Positions 44,485-54,860 of a DNA stretch of 64,000 nucleotides are shown here, piece by piece. The notes under the pieces were generated by a model. That model saw nothing but the letters and a program-made list of their open reading frames with translations, had not been told where the DNA came from and did not search any database. Made by a program: the position numbers and the translations under genes. Positions within the stretch are counted from its first letter, which is position 1. Each line of letters opens with the position of its first letter. The DNA is taken from NCBI GenBank assembly GCA_024516035.1, contig JAMCCL010000016.1:188501-252500 (forward strand). The letters run 5' to 3'. This DNA is from Bactericera cockerelli. Lineage: Eukaryota > Arthropoda > Insecta > Hemiptera > Triozidae.

Positions 44485-44684
44485 GTCTGTCCCGATAGCT
44501 CAGTGGTAAAGGCGGCACTGTGTGAATCCAGAGATTCCAGAGGTCGCGGGTTCGAAACCCAGCCGGGACAAGACAAGTTATCCTCCTATTTGGGATTTTT
44601 ACCACATAATAATACGTCTTGAGCTTATTGCTGGAATAATGGGACTTAATAGACCTAATCGGACAGTATAAATAAGGCGATATT
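44485..44684 (+). mobile_element. tRNA-derived SINE inserted in Family X
   Basis: ATAATT flanks it (44479-44484 and 44685-44690). The head 44489-44570 has TAGCTCAGTGGT (A box), GGGTTCGAAACCC (B box) and pairing acceptor ends GTCCCG/CGGGAC. The body is about 115 bp. Confidence 0.85.
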
Positions 44685-45014
44685 ATAATTTTATAGTTTT
44701 CATTTTCTTAAATACCTAATGTAAAAAAGCATGGTCTTATTTCCGGGAGAGATACTCGTGGTGACCCCTGCAACAAGCCGGAGAAAAATCGGGTAAGAAA
44801 AAGTCAACGGGAGAGAACTCATTACCTCACCTTGATAAGGTGATTACAAATTAATTTCTTTGGCATTTGTAAATCCAGGTGTTTTAGTGTCCCTCATAGG
44901 ACGCTCCGAGGTCTATTTAGCATTGAAAGATAAACCTCATCATGTGGAGTATAAAATCAAAAGGTCTTGCATTGCAAATTTATTTACTCACTTTGGGGAC
45001 TCAGGGGGCCAAAT

Positions 45015-45732
45015 GGCAATAGGTGAGTTCGGTGCGAAGATTACCCGCACCTTTTTCGCATGTATGAATTCGGTGCCGCCGAAAAAAGGTTATGTATGAG
45101 TTCGGTGCGGTCCTAATGACTTATTAATTGATTGTTTTTTATAATGTACTCTGTTGCTTGTTAACAGTCATCCTGCTGTTATTAAGTTAGTAGATTATGT
45201 TGTAGACAGTTACATTCAGCAAGACTGTCCATTTCCTCCTTGAAGGCCATGCCTAGGGTTAATAGTAGGGTTAGGTAAAATACAATGAAGGCCATGCCTT
45301 GGGTTTATAGTAGGGTTAGGTAAAATACAATGAAGGCCATGCCTTGGGTTTATAGTAGGGTTAGGTAAAATACAATGAAGGCCATGCCTTGGGTTTATAG
45401 TAGGGTTAGGTAAAATACAATGAAGGCCATGCCTTGGGTTTATAGTAGGGTTAGGTAAAATACAATGAAGGCCATGCCTTGGGTTTATAGGAGGGTTAGG
45501 TAAAATACAATGAAGGCCATGCCTTGGGTTTATAGTAGGGTTAGGTAAAATACATTGAAGGCCATGCCTATAAGGAAAAAATACTATAATTACCTGATCA
45601 TCAGGGCAAGTACCAGGGCACCGAATTCATACATGACCTTTTTTAGGCGGCACCGAATTCATACATGACCTTTTTTAGGCGGCACCGAACTCATACATTT
45701 TTTTATTTTCCGCACCGAACTCATACGTAGCC
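45015..45732. mobile_element. hAT-like non-autonomous transposon with 8-bp TSD
   Basis: GGCCAAAT flanks it (45007-45014 and 45733-45740). Imperfect 22-bp inverted ends share GAGTTCGGTGCG. That word is repeated several times near each end, always inverted between the ends, like transposase-binding subterminal repeats. The centre is a 45-bp minisatellite. The 8-bp TSD suggests hAT (inference). There is no transposase gene. Confidence 0.75.
45239..45567 (+). repeat. 45-bp minisatellite, about 7 units
   Basis: Unit holds GAAGGCCATGCCTTGGGTTT and AGTAGGGTTAGGTAAAATAC. The same words occur in the short repeats inside RepA (for example 42240-42415), so the array was probably copied from Family X. 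Confidence 0.92.
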
Positions 45733-45911
45733 GGCCAAATCTGTGATCCAAATACATATTGACCTTAGAAAAATTAAATACCTACTGCTAAAACTCTATC
45801 TTAAAAAAAAGACAACTTGGTACATCTACATTTTCCCAGCTTATTTACTTTTGTTATTCATAATGTTTCAGAAGTGTATGAACCTATATTTTCGTAAAAA
45901 AAGAACTGATA

Positions 45912-46452
45912 TCCCCCCAAAAACACCACTTCGTGGTTGAAAAAAGAAGAACGCCTCACTCAAAAGAATGATTATAATTAGCTAAAAATAAATGATATCA
46001 AATTGAGAACACCTTACCCCTTCTCTTTCTATATCTCTGCACTCCTCTCTGAATTTATTCCTCTTACGTTTATCTTTCTTTATCCTTTCTAGGGGTCATC
46101 CCAAACTTGATTTCTCTTGAAATTTACTTGTTGCACGGCAATAAAAAATGGCGGTCGCGGTGTAATTTTCTCGATTCAAATCAAATAAGTTCAGAAAAAT
46201 CATACTCCGACCGCCATTTTTTATTGCCGTGCAACAAGTAAATTTCAAGAGAAATCAAGTTTGGGATGACCCCTAGAAAGGATAAAGAAAGATAAACGTA
46301 AGAGGAATAAATTCAGAGAGGAGTGCAGAGATATAGAAAGAGAAGGGGTAAGGTGTTCTCAATTTGATATCATTTATTTTTAGCTAATTATAATCATTCT
46401 TTTGAGTGAGGCGTTCTTCTTTTTTCAACCACGAAGTGGTGTTTTTGGGGGA
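45912..46452. repeat. RepC palindrome of the 42880 copy
   Basis: Both arms from CCCCCCAAAAACACCACTTC, nearly perfect, with centre TCGATTCAAATCAAATAAGT. Confidence 0.88.
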
Positions 46453-47347
46453 TATAAAGATCGGAAAAACAAAACAACGTTAAGCCCAAATTGAAAATAT
46501 AGAGCTAAAAAATTTCGTCCCCGCCAGGATTCGAACCCATGCTGACTGGGTGGCAGGTCGAGCATTCTACCAATAGACAAAGTTATCTTCTAAAGAAACG
46601 GACGGAAAATAAACTAACTAAATTAATACTTGGAAACTTAAACATTAAAATTTTGCAGTGAGAGAGCGAGGTCATCTCGAAAAATACATACTGGCCAAGA
46701 TCTGACCACTAAGCTAAGGATTCGAAGGTACCTACCCGCCAAAGAAAATGAAAAGGCCACCAGGTGCCACCCAGTGGACCGGATGAAGGAATAAAATCAA
46801 TAAATTTGGTATCTGCTCATCAAGATCTTTCATTTGATACCACTTAAGATTAGTATTATCCTTCAATTCCCGATTTGGGCTCCCAAAACCCGAGGCCGCC
46901 CAAATGGGCCGCCCGCTTATAATTTAGAATTTTTTTTTGGTCCGGGCTCATCTCCATTATATCTTGATCACTTTAGACACCTCACTTAATCTTCAGTGCC
47001 AAGTTAAAGACACGAAGTCGGGTCTCAAAGGATCCGTATGAAAAAAAAAAAACGGAAAAAAAAAAAAAAAATTATGAATCTTTTCATGTCTTTCACGATT
47101 GTTGGGGGGTCTCGAAAATAGGGTTCCCGGTGGCCTAGGAAGTCAAACAAATAGTCAAATCAACTTATTTTTCAACGTAGATTCCATTTCTGCAATAAAA
47201 ATCGCGATTTTTGAAATTCATATTGCACTTTTCGCTGGCTGAAAGTACATGAAATGCATGGGAACTATGTTTTGCGTAACCTTACACTCTGCCGGGCTGT
47301 CTCTTTCTTTGTATAGGCGTTCTTCACACCTCGGCCGAGGTGTTTGA
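46453..47347 (-). mobile_element. Family X minus copy, 5' part (RepB)
   Basis: Continuation of 41605-42879 beyond the nested copy. It ends at the palindrome ACACCTCGGCCGAGGTGT followed by TTTGA (47347). The adjoining W sequence reads CACAACAA on the minus strand. Confidence 0.88.
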
Positions 47348-49738
47348 TTGTTGTGATGTTATTATCTTGTTTTTTGAAAGAAAATCATTTAGTCTACTAT
47401 TTACAACTTTTTCAAATATTTTTCCTATATTGGATAAGACTGCAATTGGTCTATAATTTTGAATATTTGATTTACTTCCTTTATTTTATATAAACTGGAG
47501 TTATAATTGCAGTTTTTAAACATGTTGGAAAAACTCCTGTTTCAAAACTTAAATTAATTATAAAACATAATGGTACCAAAATTAAATTAGAAATTTGTTT
47601 AAGAATTTTAACTTGAATACCATCATATCCAGGAGAACAATTATTCTTAAGATTATTAATTATTTTATATACTTCCATTGAGTTTGTTAAATTAAAGTTA
47701 TGAAGTTCAATATTTGATTGATTGGAGTTAGAAAGTGTGTTGGTAGTGGATTGAAAATTGGAGTTAATATTTATTATTGAGTTTTTGTTTTTGTTTTTCA
47801 CAAATTAACGGGGTTTACCCATGTTTATTGTATATAATATTGAAATACAATTGTATAAAGTTGGAAAAATACATATAAAAGTATAACATAGAAATATATA
47901 AAAGTTAGGTATACATGTAAAATATAAATGATGCTATTACGTATATAAATAGATAGTATTTTTAATTTACAATACTCAGATATTGCTTACGCTTAATAAT
48001 TTTTGTTTTGTAGTTTCAACATTATCATAAAACAGATCTATCGAAGGATCTTTGTTACAAGCTTGATTGAAGAGTCGCACAATACGGTTGAATGGTTTAA
48101 AAAAAGCATAATTTTTGGTGCAAGATTTTTCATAGAGTAGATTCCTATTTCTTGTGTTTTTATTATTGGTTCTAAAGGAGAGTTCTTCTAGAAATTCTGG
48201 TAAAATAGGTTTATTATTAAGAATTTTAGCGAGGAGTAGAATATCGAGTTTAAGGATAAGTTAGAATTATTTGGTATAGATTCATGGTTAACATTTAATT
48301 GTGTATTCAATGTTGTACATTGTGAATTATTATTAGACATAATGATATTGGATCCTGAAATCTCATGAGCAATTTTAATACCTACATTACAAAAATGATT
48401 GTTAATATAGTCAGCTGCCGTTTTTTTGTCAGATTCACAATCAATTGTTTCTCCATTTACTATAATATTTTTAATGTAAGATTTCATATTTGATTTTGTA
48501 TTATTTATATTGTGTAAAATATTCCAGAGTTTTCTAGCATCATGTTTGTTGTCTTCAATTTGTTTTTCATTGTATATATTATATCTTTAGCTTTCCTAAT
48601 GGAGCTCGTTACCAAATTTTTTATATTTTTGTAATATTGTTTTAATCGATTATTAGTAGGATGTTTTCTAACTTGGATTGATAATTTATCATGAAATCTT
48701 ATGGATTTAATTAAGTTTGTTGTTATCCAAGGCTTTAAAGGTCTCATTTTACAGCTATATATTTTAGATTGGGTGCATGCATTAATATAATTAGATAATT
48801 TTGAGCAAAAAGTTTCTGTGGCAACATTTATATCAGTACAAGTTAGAACATCATTCCAGTTTTCTGTACTAAGATTTTTTTCAAGTTTTTCATAATTTAA
48901 AGTTTTTATTAATTTTATATTTTCATGATTATTAATTTTATTATGAACAAGAAAAGGAAAGATGCCAGCAATAGAGAAATGGTCAGTCGTGTTAGTGTGA
49001 AGTACTGTCGTTATGAAAGAGTCAAGGTCACAAGTCTTATTGGGTCGAAACATGATATGGTCAATACATGTCATAGTATTGGTGTTGGGATTGTACCTAG
49101 TCGGGTATGAAATACAAGACACAAAATTATGACTTAAGAGAATATCTAAATAATTTCCCGATTGTTCTGTTTCATTTCTCTCTAAAATATCTATGTTGAT
49201 ATCACCAATTATAATATAATCTGTTGGAGGAAATTATATTCTGTCAAAAATGAATCAAGATCCATTATAAAATTATTAATATTGCTTTCTCCTGTTCTGT
49301 ATAATCCGAATATTGTTAAATTATTATTAGGTATGATAATATCAATTTTTAAACAATTGGCTTTTTCAATATATATTTGCTCAATATTGGCATTTAGAGT
49401 AGATTTTAAAAAAATAGCTACTCCAGAATTCTGATTAATACTTTGTTGTGTGTAGTAAAAGTCATATCCAGGAATAGAAAAAGAATGTGATACTGTTTTA
49501 TCATACCAGGTTTCTGAAAATATAATTACGTCTATGCTATGAATATCATCATTCATGCTTACTAAGAATTGATCAAAATTTCGATTGATACTTCTTATAT
49601 TATTATGAAAAATTGTAAGACCTTTTATATTAAAAAAATTCTTCATCTCATCATTATTTGTACATACATTACAATTTTTGAATATCGTTGTGGGAATAGA
49701 TTCTAATAAATCCATAATATAAATTCATAAAGAATAGT
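47348..49738 (-). pseudogene. Non-LTR element W ORF2: endonuclease, linker and RT start
   Basis: 49209-49715 (minus) is the AP-endonuclease N-terminus (IFHNNIRSINRNFDQFLV, IIFSETWYD). 48505-49122 has its end with DHIMFRP and TTDHFSIAG, then the linker LKPWITTNLIKSIRFHDKLS. 48188-48487 and 47481-47801 continue (KTAADYINNHFCNVGIKI, CSPGYDGIQVKILKQI). 47350-47470 has NYRPIAVLSNIGKIFEKVV. Several frame breaks occur, one near 48500, and 47820-48180 contains non-matching AT-rich sequence, possibly another insertion. The reading goes on at 40955. Confidence 0.82.
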
Positions 49739-50706
49739 AGCAACAACAAGCAACAATACTGAAAATCAAGAGAGACGAGATACTGAGGACCTACTACAAT
49801 CAACTCATCGAAGAGGACTGGCGTAGAGTCACACATTCATCCTTCAGCGCAATATACAAGGAGCTGAAAGTCAACCCCATGAGCATGAATGACGTCACGC
49901 AGTTCACTACAGAGTACCTACTCAAGTTGGGCGCCATTGACCGTGTTCGAGTCATGGTCCAAGTCAGGATGTCAGGAAAAGATTTAGTTAGGTTTTACGT
50001 GAACAACACGAGTTTCAAGTGGGACCCCAACGAACTCTGTAGTATCTGTAACTTACAAGAAAAAGATAGTTTGGAGCACTTCATATTTAAATGTCCACAG
50101 TATTTGGACCCTCGTCAGAAATTTATCACTAGCTTGTGCCCTCAGATAATAAGTCTTACTGATCTCTGTAGAAACCCAACTAGATTAATGATTAATAATT
50201 TGTTTTTCTATGTGACTACAGCATTGAAATTACGTTCATTCTTAAGAAATGAGTAATAGATATTTTTTCCCCCCTAAGCCTAAAAAGAAAAATCTTGGTA
50301 AGAGAAAATTTAATAATATAGACAATAGACATAGACTTGTATACAACTGACAATCGAAGTCAATAATTCGGTAAATTATAATTGGGTATGTACAGAGATT
50401 TCTATTCATGGATAGAAAAATTTAGAAAAGAAGTAATGTGATAAAAAATACAGTTTTAACATTTAGGCATAGTAAAATTTTTTTTTTTTAGGCATAGTAA
50501 ATTCAAAAGTTATTATATTTTTTTATTTTTTTCCCCCTATTAACCTTTTTAATTATACATAGTTTAATTTTCTCATGAATTTTATGAAGTAGGTATTAAT
50601 ATTAAGCAGAAACTGTCTACATTATTATTTAAAACTGCCAACCTTTGTAACAATTATTACTTTATAATTAATACAATCATATTTATACTACTACTACTAC
50701 TACTAC
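49739..50706 (+). mobile_element. 5'-truncated non-LTR insertion with a (TAC)n tail and 14-bp TSD
   Basis: TCATAAAGAATAGT flanks it (49725-49738 and 50707-50720). It lies between ORF1 and ORF2 of element W. It ends in ACTACTACTACTACTAC instead of poly(A), as in I-like elements with short-repeat tails. Confidence 0.85.
49741..50256 (+). CDS. Non-LTR ORF2 C-terminal fragment with zinc motif
   Basis: Open from the truncation point, about 171 codons. It has a helical segment (EEDWRRVTHSSFSAIYKELK), VRMSGKDLVRFYVNNTSFKW and the zinc motif CSICNLQEKDSLEHFIFKC, which in this class lies after the RT (and RNase H, if present). No RT motif is retained. I cannot assign the exact clade. Confidence 0.75.
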   Translation, partial: QQQATILKIKRDEILRTYYNQLIEEDWRRVTHSSFSAIYKELKVNPMSMNDVTQFTTEYLLKLGAIDRVRVMVQVRMSGKDLVRFYVNNTSFKWDPNELCSICNLQEKDSLEHFIFKCPQYLDPRQKFITSLCPQIISLTDLCRNPTRLMINNLFFYVTTALKLRSFLRNE

Positions 50707-50861
50707 TCATAAAGAATAGTTATGAGAAACAAAAAAAAGTAATTCATAGAAAAGCATGGACAGTAAATAGAAAAAAGTATTTTAAAAAAATCAAGAAATA
50801 GGAAACAAAAGAAACAAGTAAAAACAAAAGAAATAGAAGAGGGGAGAGACATCTTTGATTG

Positions 50862-51566
50862 CTATGTCTGTGTGTTGTCTCTGCCAGACAAATCAGTTTC
50901 CTCGGACAGGGATGCATCAGCAGTTGAATCAGATCGTTCAGAGCGCATCTTGTGAAGATCTTCTTTTGTTTTGATAGTCATGATTTTGGACCTTTCTTCT
51001 TTTCTCACTAGTATGCGATTTTCTTTGATCCATACAAATTTATAATTTTCTTCTTTGGCGATTTCCTTGGCTTTCTTAAATAGATCTTGGTTTTTTACAG
51101 TCAGATGTTCATTTATGTAAATATCTTTTTTCCAAAGCTGTTTTTCCCTGAACGCTTTAATCCATTTGGCTCTTGTCTTGCTGTTAAGTAGACGAACAAC
51201 AATGGATGAATTTTTTGAGCGTCCCATTCTATGAGTCAATTGAACATCTTCCATTGGCATAGTAATATCCAGTTGTTTTCCTATATTCTCCACGATCTTA
51301 TAAACATCTTCACTCTTTTCTCGATCAACACCATTAATAAGAATATTTTGCATCCTGGATCTTTGGTTTAGTTCATCTAAATTCTGTGTCATTATATCCA
51401 CTGTTGTTTGTAGGACTTCTACTTCTTTATTTTTTTTAGTAAGTTGTTGTTCAAGTTCTTCAATTTTTACGGTTTGCTCATTCATAGTTTTCAGTATTGT
51501 TCCCAGAGTTGATTCAAATTCATCAAATGATTTCATTCTTTTAAAAATTTCTTCTATTTTTTTCAC
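50862..51566 (-). CDS. Non-LTR element W ORF1, coiled-coil RNA-binding protein
   Basis: 234 codons, intact. The N-terminal coiled coil (about residues 20-75: EQTVKIEELEQQLTKKNKEV, TVDIMTQNLDELNQ) is followed by RMQNILINGVDREKSEDVYK, an RRM-like domain and a C-terminal domain (DVQLTHRMGR, IVVRLLNSKTRAKWIKAF, YINEHLTVKNQDLFKKAKEI, YKFVWIKENRILVRK). This is the architecture of L1 ORF1p-like (transposase 22) proteins of insect non-LTR elements: a trimeric RNA chaperone packaging the element RNA. Element W ORF2 follows downstream on the same strand after a later insertion. Confidence 0.85.
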   Translation of the reverse strand: MKKIEEIFKRMKSFDEFESTLGTILKTMNEQTVKIEELEQQLTKKNKEVEVLQTTVDIMTQNLDELNQRSRMQNILINGVDREKSEDVYKIVENIGKQLDITMPMEDVQLTHRMGRSKNSSIVVRLLNSKTRAKWIKAFREKQLWKKDIYINEHLTVKNQDLFKKAKEIAKEENYKFVWIKENRILVRKEERSKIMTIKTKEDLHKMRSERSDSTADASLSEETDLSGRDNTQT

Positions 51567-51767
51567 TGTCCGTTAATTTGGTAACTTCATCTTTCTTGCT
51601 TGCTGCTCTAGTCATCATAAAGGCTATTAATCAGTACTTAGTGAGAAAAGAAAAATTGTGTTAGTGAATTTAAAATATCAATTTATCATTGAGACCCTTT
51701 CCCTCTTATGAACAAATGAACAATTATGATTAATGTTGATTTCTGAAGCACCACAGCGTACATACTA

Positions 51768-52427
51768 ATTTGCCACACTTGAGACTCGAACCAGTGACCT
51801 CCAAGTTAAGAGTCTACTGAGGCTAACCTTTTGGGCCGTTGGAAAATAAATGGAAACCATAATTTGTCAAATTGAAGAAAAAAATTAGTTCTCTAGGTAA
51901 AAGTAAGATGGTAGTCTAGTAGGTACAGTATGTAGTACTGACTGACTTTTTTTTTAATTTCTCTTGGTTTCAATAAAAAATGAAAATTTTATATTAAGAG
52001 TGTCATATTTTCTGAAAGATAAGACTTCAAGCAAGTTTTTACATCAATGAAACCAATACTTTATGTGGGCAGTATTTTGAGAAAATGGCGGCTGAAGTTT
52101 CAGGTGGATTTCATGTTTGCGATAAATTTTCAGCTGCTGCTGATTTTTTTCAGTACTTGTGCATTTTTCAAGAATAAATCTAGTCTAAATAATAGTGAAA
52201 TTTTGTTGTCTTATGAAAAAAGTTAAATTTATTGCCTCATCTACTGTATTTATGGAGTTAGATGCCATTCTTTGTCGAGCGGCAGGGGACTTGTAAAAAT
52301 AATTCAAAAAAATAATATCTCGAGAACCACTAAGTTAAATCAAAAGTGTTATAGAGCATTCATGGTTGGAAATGATCTGTACTACCACCCCTTAAGAGAT
52401 TTTACATTAAGTCTGTTACACCCTGTA
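51768..52427 (-). repeat. Element Z right inverted arm
   Basis: Complement of 30283-30959 with several percent difference. It includes the tRNA-like segment (51772-51835). Confidence 0.88.
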
Positions 52428-52434
52428 TACACTA

Positions 52435-53950
52435 ACATTGACCAAGGTAAAAGGGTTATTGCTGTCTTTTTACACATTTCCAAAGCATACGATTCTATCA
52501 AACACTCAACACTACTTACACAATTAACACAATTAGGAATACAAGACACAGTACATAAATGGTTTCATTCATACTTATCAGACAGAACACAAAAACTAAG
52601 ACTGAATTCTCAACTATCTGATGTAAAACTTTGTCATGCCTTCTCTATCCCCCAAGGAACAATACTTGGACCTTGCTTATTTAATTGTTATATAAATAAT
52701 CTACCTGGTATAAGCAAGGGACAAGTATTTTGCTATGCGGATGACGCGGTGATTTGTTATACATCAAATAGTTGGGAAGAAACACATAGACTTGCGACAT
52801 CAGACTTACACAATATACTCACCTGGTACACGAACATGACTTTACAATTGAACTTCACAAAAACAAACTACATTACATTCTCAATCGATGACAGAGGACA
52901 GCCAAGAAATTCGACATTACAAATACCAGACATTGACAATAACATAATTACGATACAAAGACAAACTACTATCCGATATTTAGGAGTTATCATTGACAAA
53001 AAATTAAAATGGACAGACCATATATTTCTACTTAAATCAAAATTGAGAAGTTTAATTTACATCTTTAACAATATTAGAAAAATATGCAACCAAAATATAT
53101 TAAGAGAAGTTTATTTTGCAATGGCGCAATCATTGTTATAATATGGTATAACATCCTGTGGAAGTGCTTATAATAATATTTTAAATAAACTTAAGACTAC
53201 ACAAAACATTTTATTAAGAACTATTTTAAACAAAAACAGATTTTATCAAAGTAAAGAATTATATACAATTTTTAATGTTCAAACATTACATGAAATTTAT
53301 ATTTACAAAATAGCTACATTTAGTAAAAAGAAAAAAGAACAATGGCCAACTACACAACATACATACAACACAAGACAAACAGGACATGCACGACTAACAC
53401 GTATACACACATCACTTGCCAGAAAACACTTTTCATATTTAGGAATCAAAATATTTAATGCAATACCTGAGGAAATAAAAATACAAACTGATATCAAATT
53501 AATTAGATTTAAATTAAAAGAATGGCTAGATAAAAAGAAAATTGATGATATTATAAAATGAAAAAAAGGTCATTGATTTTTAGAAGAAATTAAATTAAAT
53601 AAAATTGATAAATTAAAAAATAAACATGTAGGTATATAAAAAATGTACGAATAAATTATGATCATTATAGAAGCAAATACACATAATTTAAATGACTATA
53701 AATTTTTTATAAATAAATCAACCAATCAACCACTTAATACATGATCTAGCCCAACACATGTCATTAACTATGACACAGTGGGCTAGACATCACACTTTTT
53801 TATTTAATAATTAAAATAATAGCAAATTGACGAAATTTTATTATATTTTTTACATACACTATCTGATCTCATTTTTATATACTTATTTCGTTGATTTTTG
53901 ATTGTTATGTTTTGTAAATAAAAAAAAAGAAATTAATTGAAAAAAAAAAA
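52435..53950 (+). pseudogene. Non-LTR element Y, 3' part: RT palm to C-terminus and 3' UTR
   Basis: It resumes the frame cut at 30282: NIDQGKRVIAVFLHISKAYD, PQGTILGPCLFNCYINNLPG, active site CYADDAVICY, NFTKTNYITFS, IRYLGVIIDKKLKWTDHI, AMAQSLL. An in-frame TAA lies at 53139-53141, after which the frame stays open to 53561 (YGITSCGSAYNNILNKLKTT). The 3' UTR reaches A-rich ends near 53920-53950. Y is a close relative of W in the opposite orientation. Confidence 0.87.
53751..53800 (+). repeat. Hairpin in the 3' UTR of element Y
   Basis: TCTAGCCCA and TGGGCTAGA pair across a loop of about 25 nt. Possibly a structure recognised by the element's RT (inference). Confidence 0.55.
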
Positions 53951-54236
53951 CAATAATATCGAGGCGCACGGCAGTGCGCCAGGCCAAGTTCCAGCCTGAG
54001 CACGCAGTGTGTATATTTACACGAAACATTTCAGCGTGATTTTACCCCTGTCGTAACTTTTTTATTCTTTGATGTAAAGTTTTGTAATTTTAAACATACA
54101 TGTAGATAATACCTCTGACAAGACACTATAAAAATGAAAGCTATAAATACAATGGTTTTAGAGAAAACGGACATTGAAAACTGCCCTTTTACTACTCACT
54201 CACTCACTCACTCATCAATATTATGGAGCACTTCCC
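53951..54236. other. Unassigned sequence
   Basis: It includes a CACT-type tetranucleotide run (ACTCACTCACTCACTCACTC, 54193-54214). No gene is seen. Confidence 0.5.
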
Positions 54237-54860
54237 GTGGTCGTAGAGACTTTAAATTTGATATGTAGGTAGATATTAATGAGTACATACAGGAATAAAT
54301 CCGAAAATTGTAACTTTTAGAGGGTAGACCCCTAAAACAGGGCCGAGAACCCGAAACCTAGGGGGTAGGGGGGCAGTAGAAGGGTATGGTCTAGAAACTT
54401 GAAATTTAGTATGTTGGTAGGTATTAATGAGTACATACAGGTAAATATACAAACAATTTCTTTTTAGCGGGCAGACCCCTAAAACAGGGCCGTTAAGGTG
54501 AAACTTAAAGTGGGAAGGGGACCGTGGTCGTAGAGACTTGAAATTTGATATGTAGGTAGATATTAATGAGTACATACAGGAATAAATCCGAAAATTGTAA
54601 CTTTTAGAGGGTAGACCTCTAAAACAGGGCCCATAACCCGAAACCTAGGGGGTAGGGGGGCAGTAGAAGGGTATGGTCTAGAAACTGGAAATTTAGTATG
54701 TAGGTAGGTATTAATGAGTACATACAGGAAAATATACAAACATTTTTTTTTTTAGAATTAAGATTGCAAATATTAATTCTAAAAAAGAAGACCAGTGTTT
54801 TAGGCAGACCCCTAAAACAGGGCCGTTAAGGTGAAACTTAAAGTGGGAAGGGGACAGTGG
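54237..54860 (+). repeat. Two-level tandem repeat, period about 287 bp
   Basis: GTGGTCGTAGAGACTT recurs at 54237 and 54524. Each unit is itself two diverged halves sharing ATTAATGAGTACATACAGG and AGACCCCTAAAACAGGGCC. The second unit contains a small extra insertion near 54750-54795. Confidence 0.88.

Larger units (their letters stand above)
42880..46452 (+). mobile_element. Family X element nested in another Family X element
   Basis: It starts TCAAACACC and ends GGGGGA. Removing it rejoins GATCAAA to TATAAAGATCGG exactly as in the intact sequence at 2003-2020. RepB 42880-43780, RepA 43780-45911, RepC 45912-46452. It contains a SINE and an hAT-like insertion, without which it is about 2.64 kb. 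Confidence 0.9.
30283..52427. mobile_element. Element Z: terminal-inverted-repeat transposon split by nested insertions
   Basis: The termini are TACAGGGTGTAACAGACTTA and its complement, flanked by TACACTA (30276-30282 and 52428-52434). Removing Z and one TACACTA restores the RT reading frame of element Y. The inverted arms are about 677 bp (30283-30959) and 660 bp (51768-52427) and differ by several percent. The native element was probably about 1.7 kb, almost all arm and non-coding. The rest is later insertions. The superfamily is uncertain. Confidence 0.85.

Noticed and set aside
44489..44570. Genuine tRNA gene
   Set aside because: The acceptor ends pair, but the middle is too long and irregular. 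It is the head of a SINE with its own TSD.
45239..45567. CRISPR-like array
   Set aside because: Units are contiguous 45-bp tandem copies with no unique spacers, inside a eukaryotic transposon.
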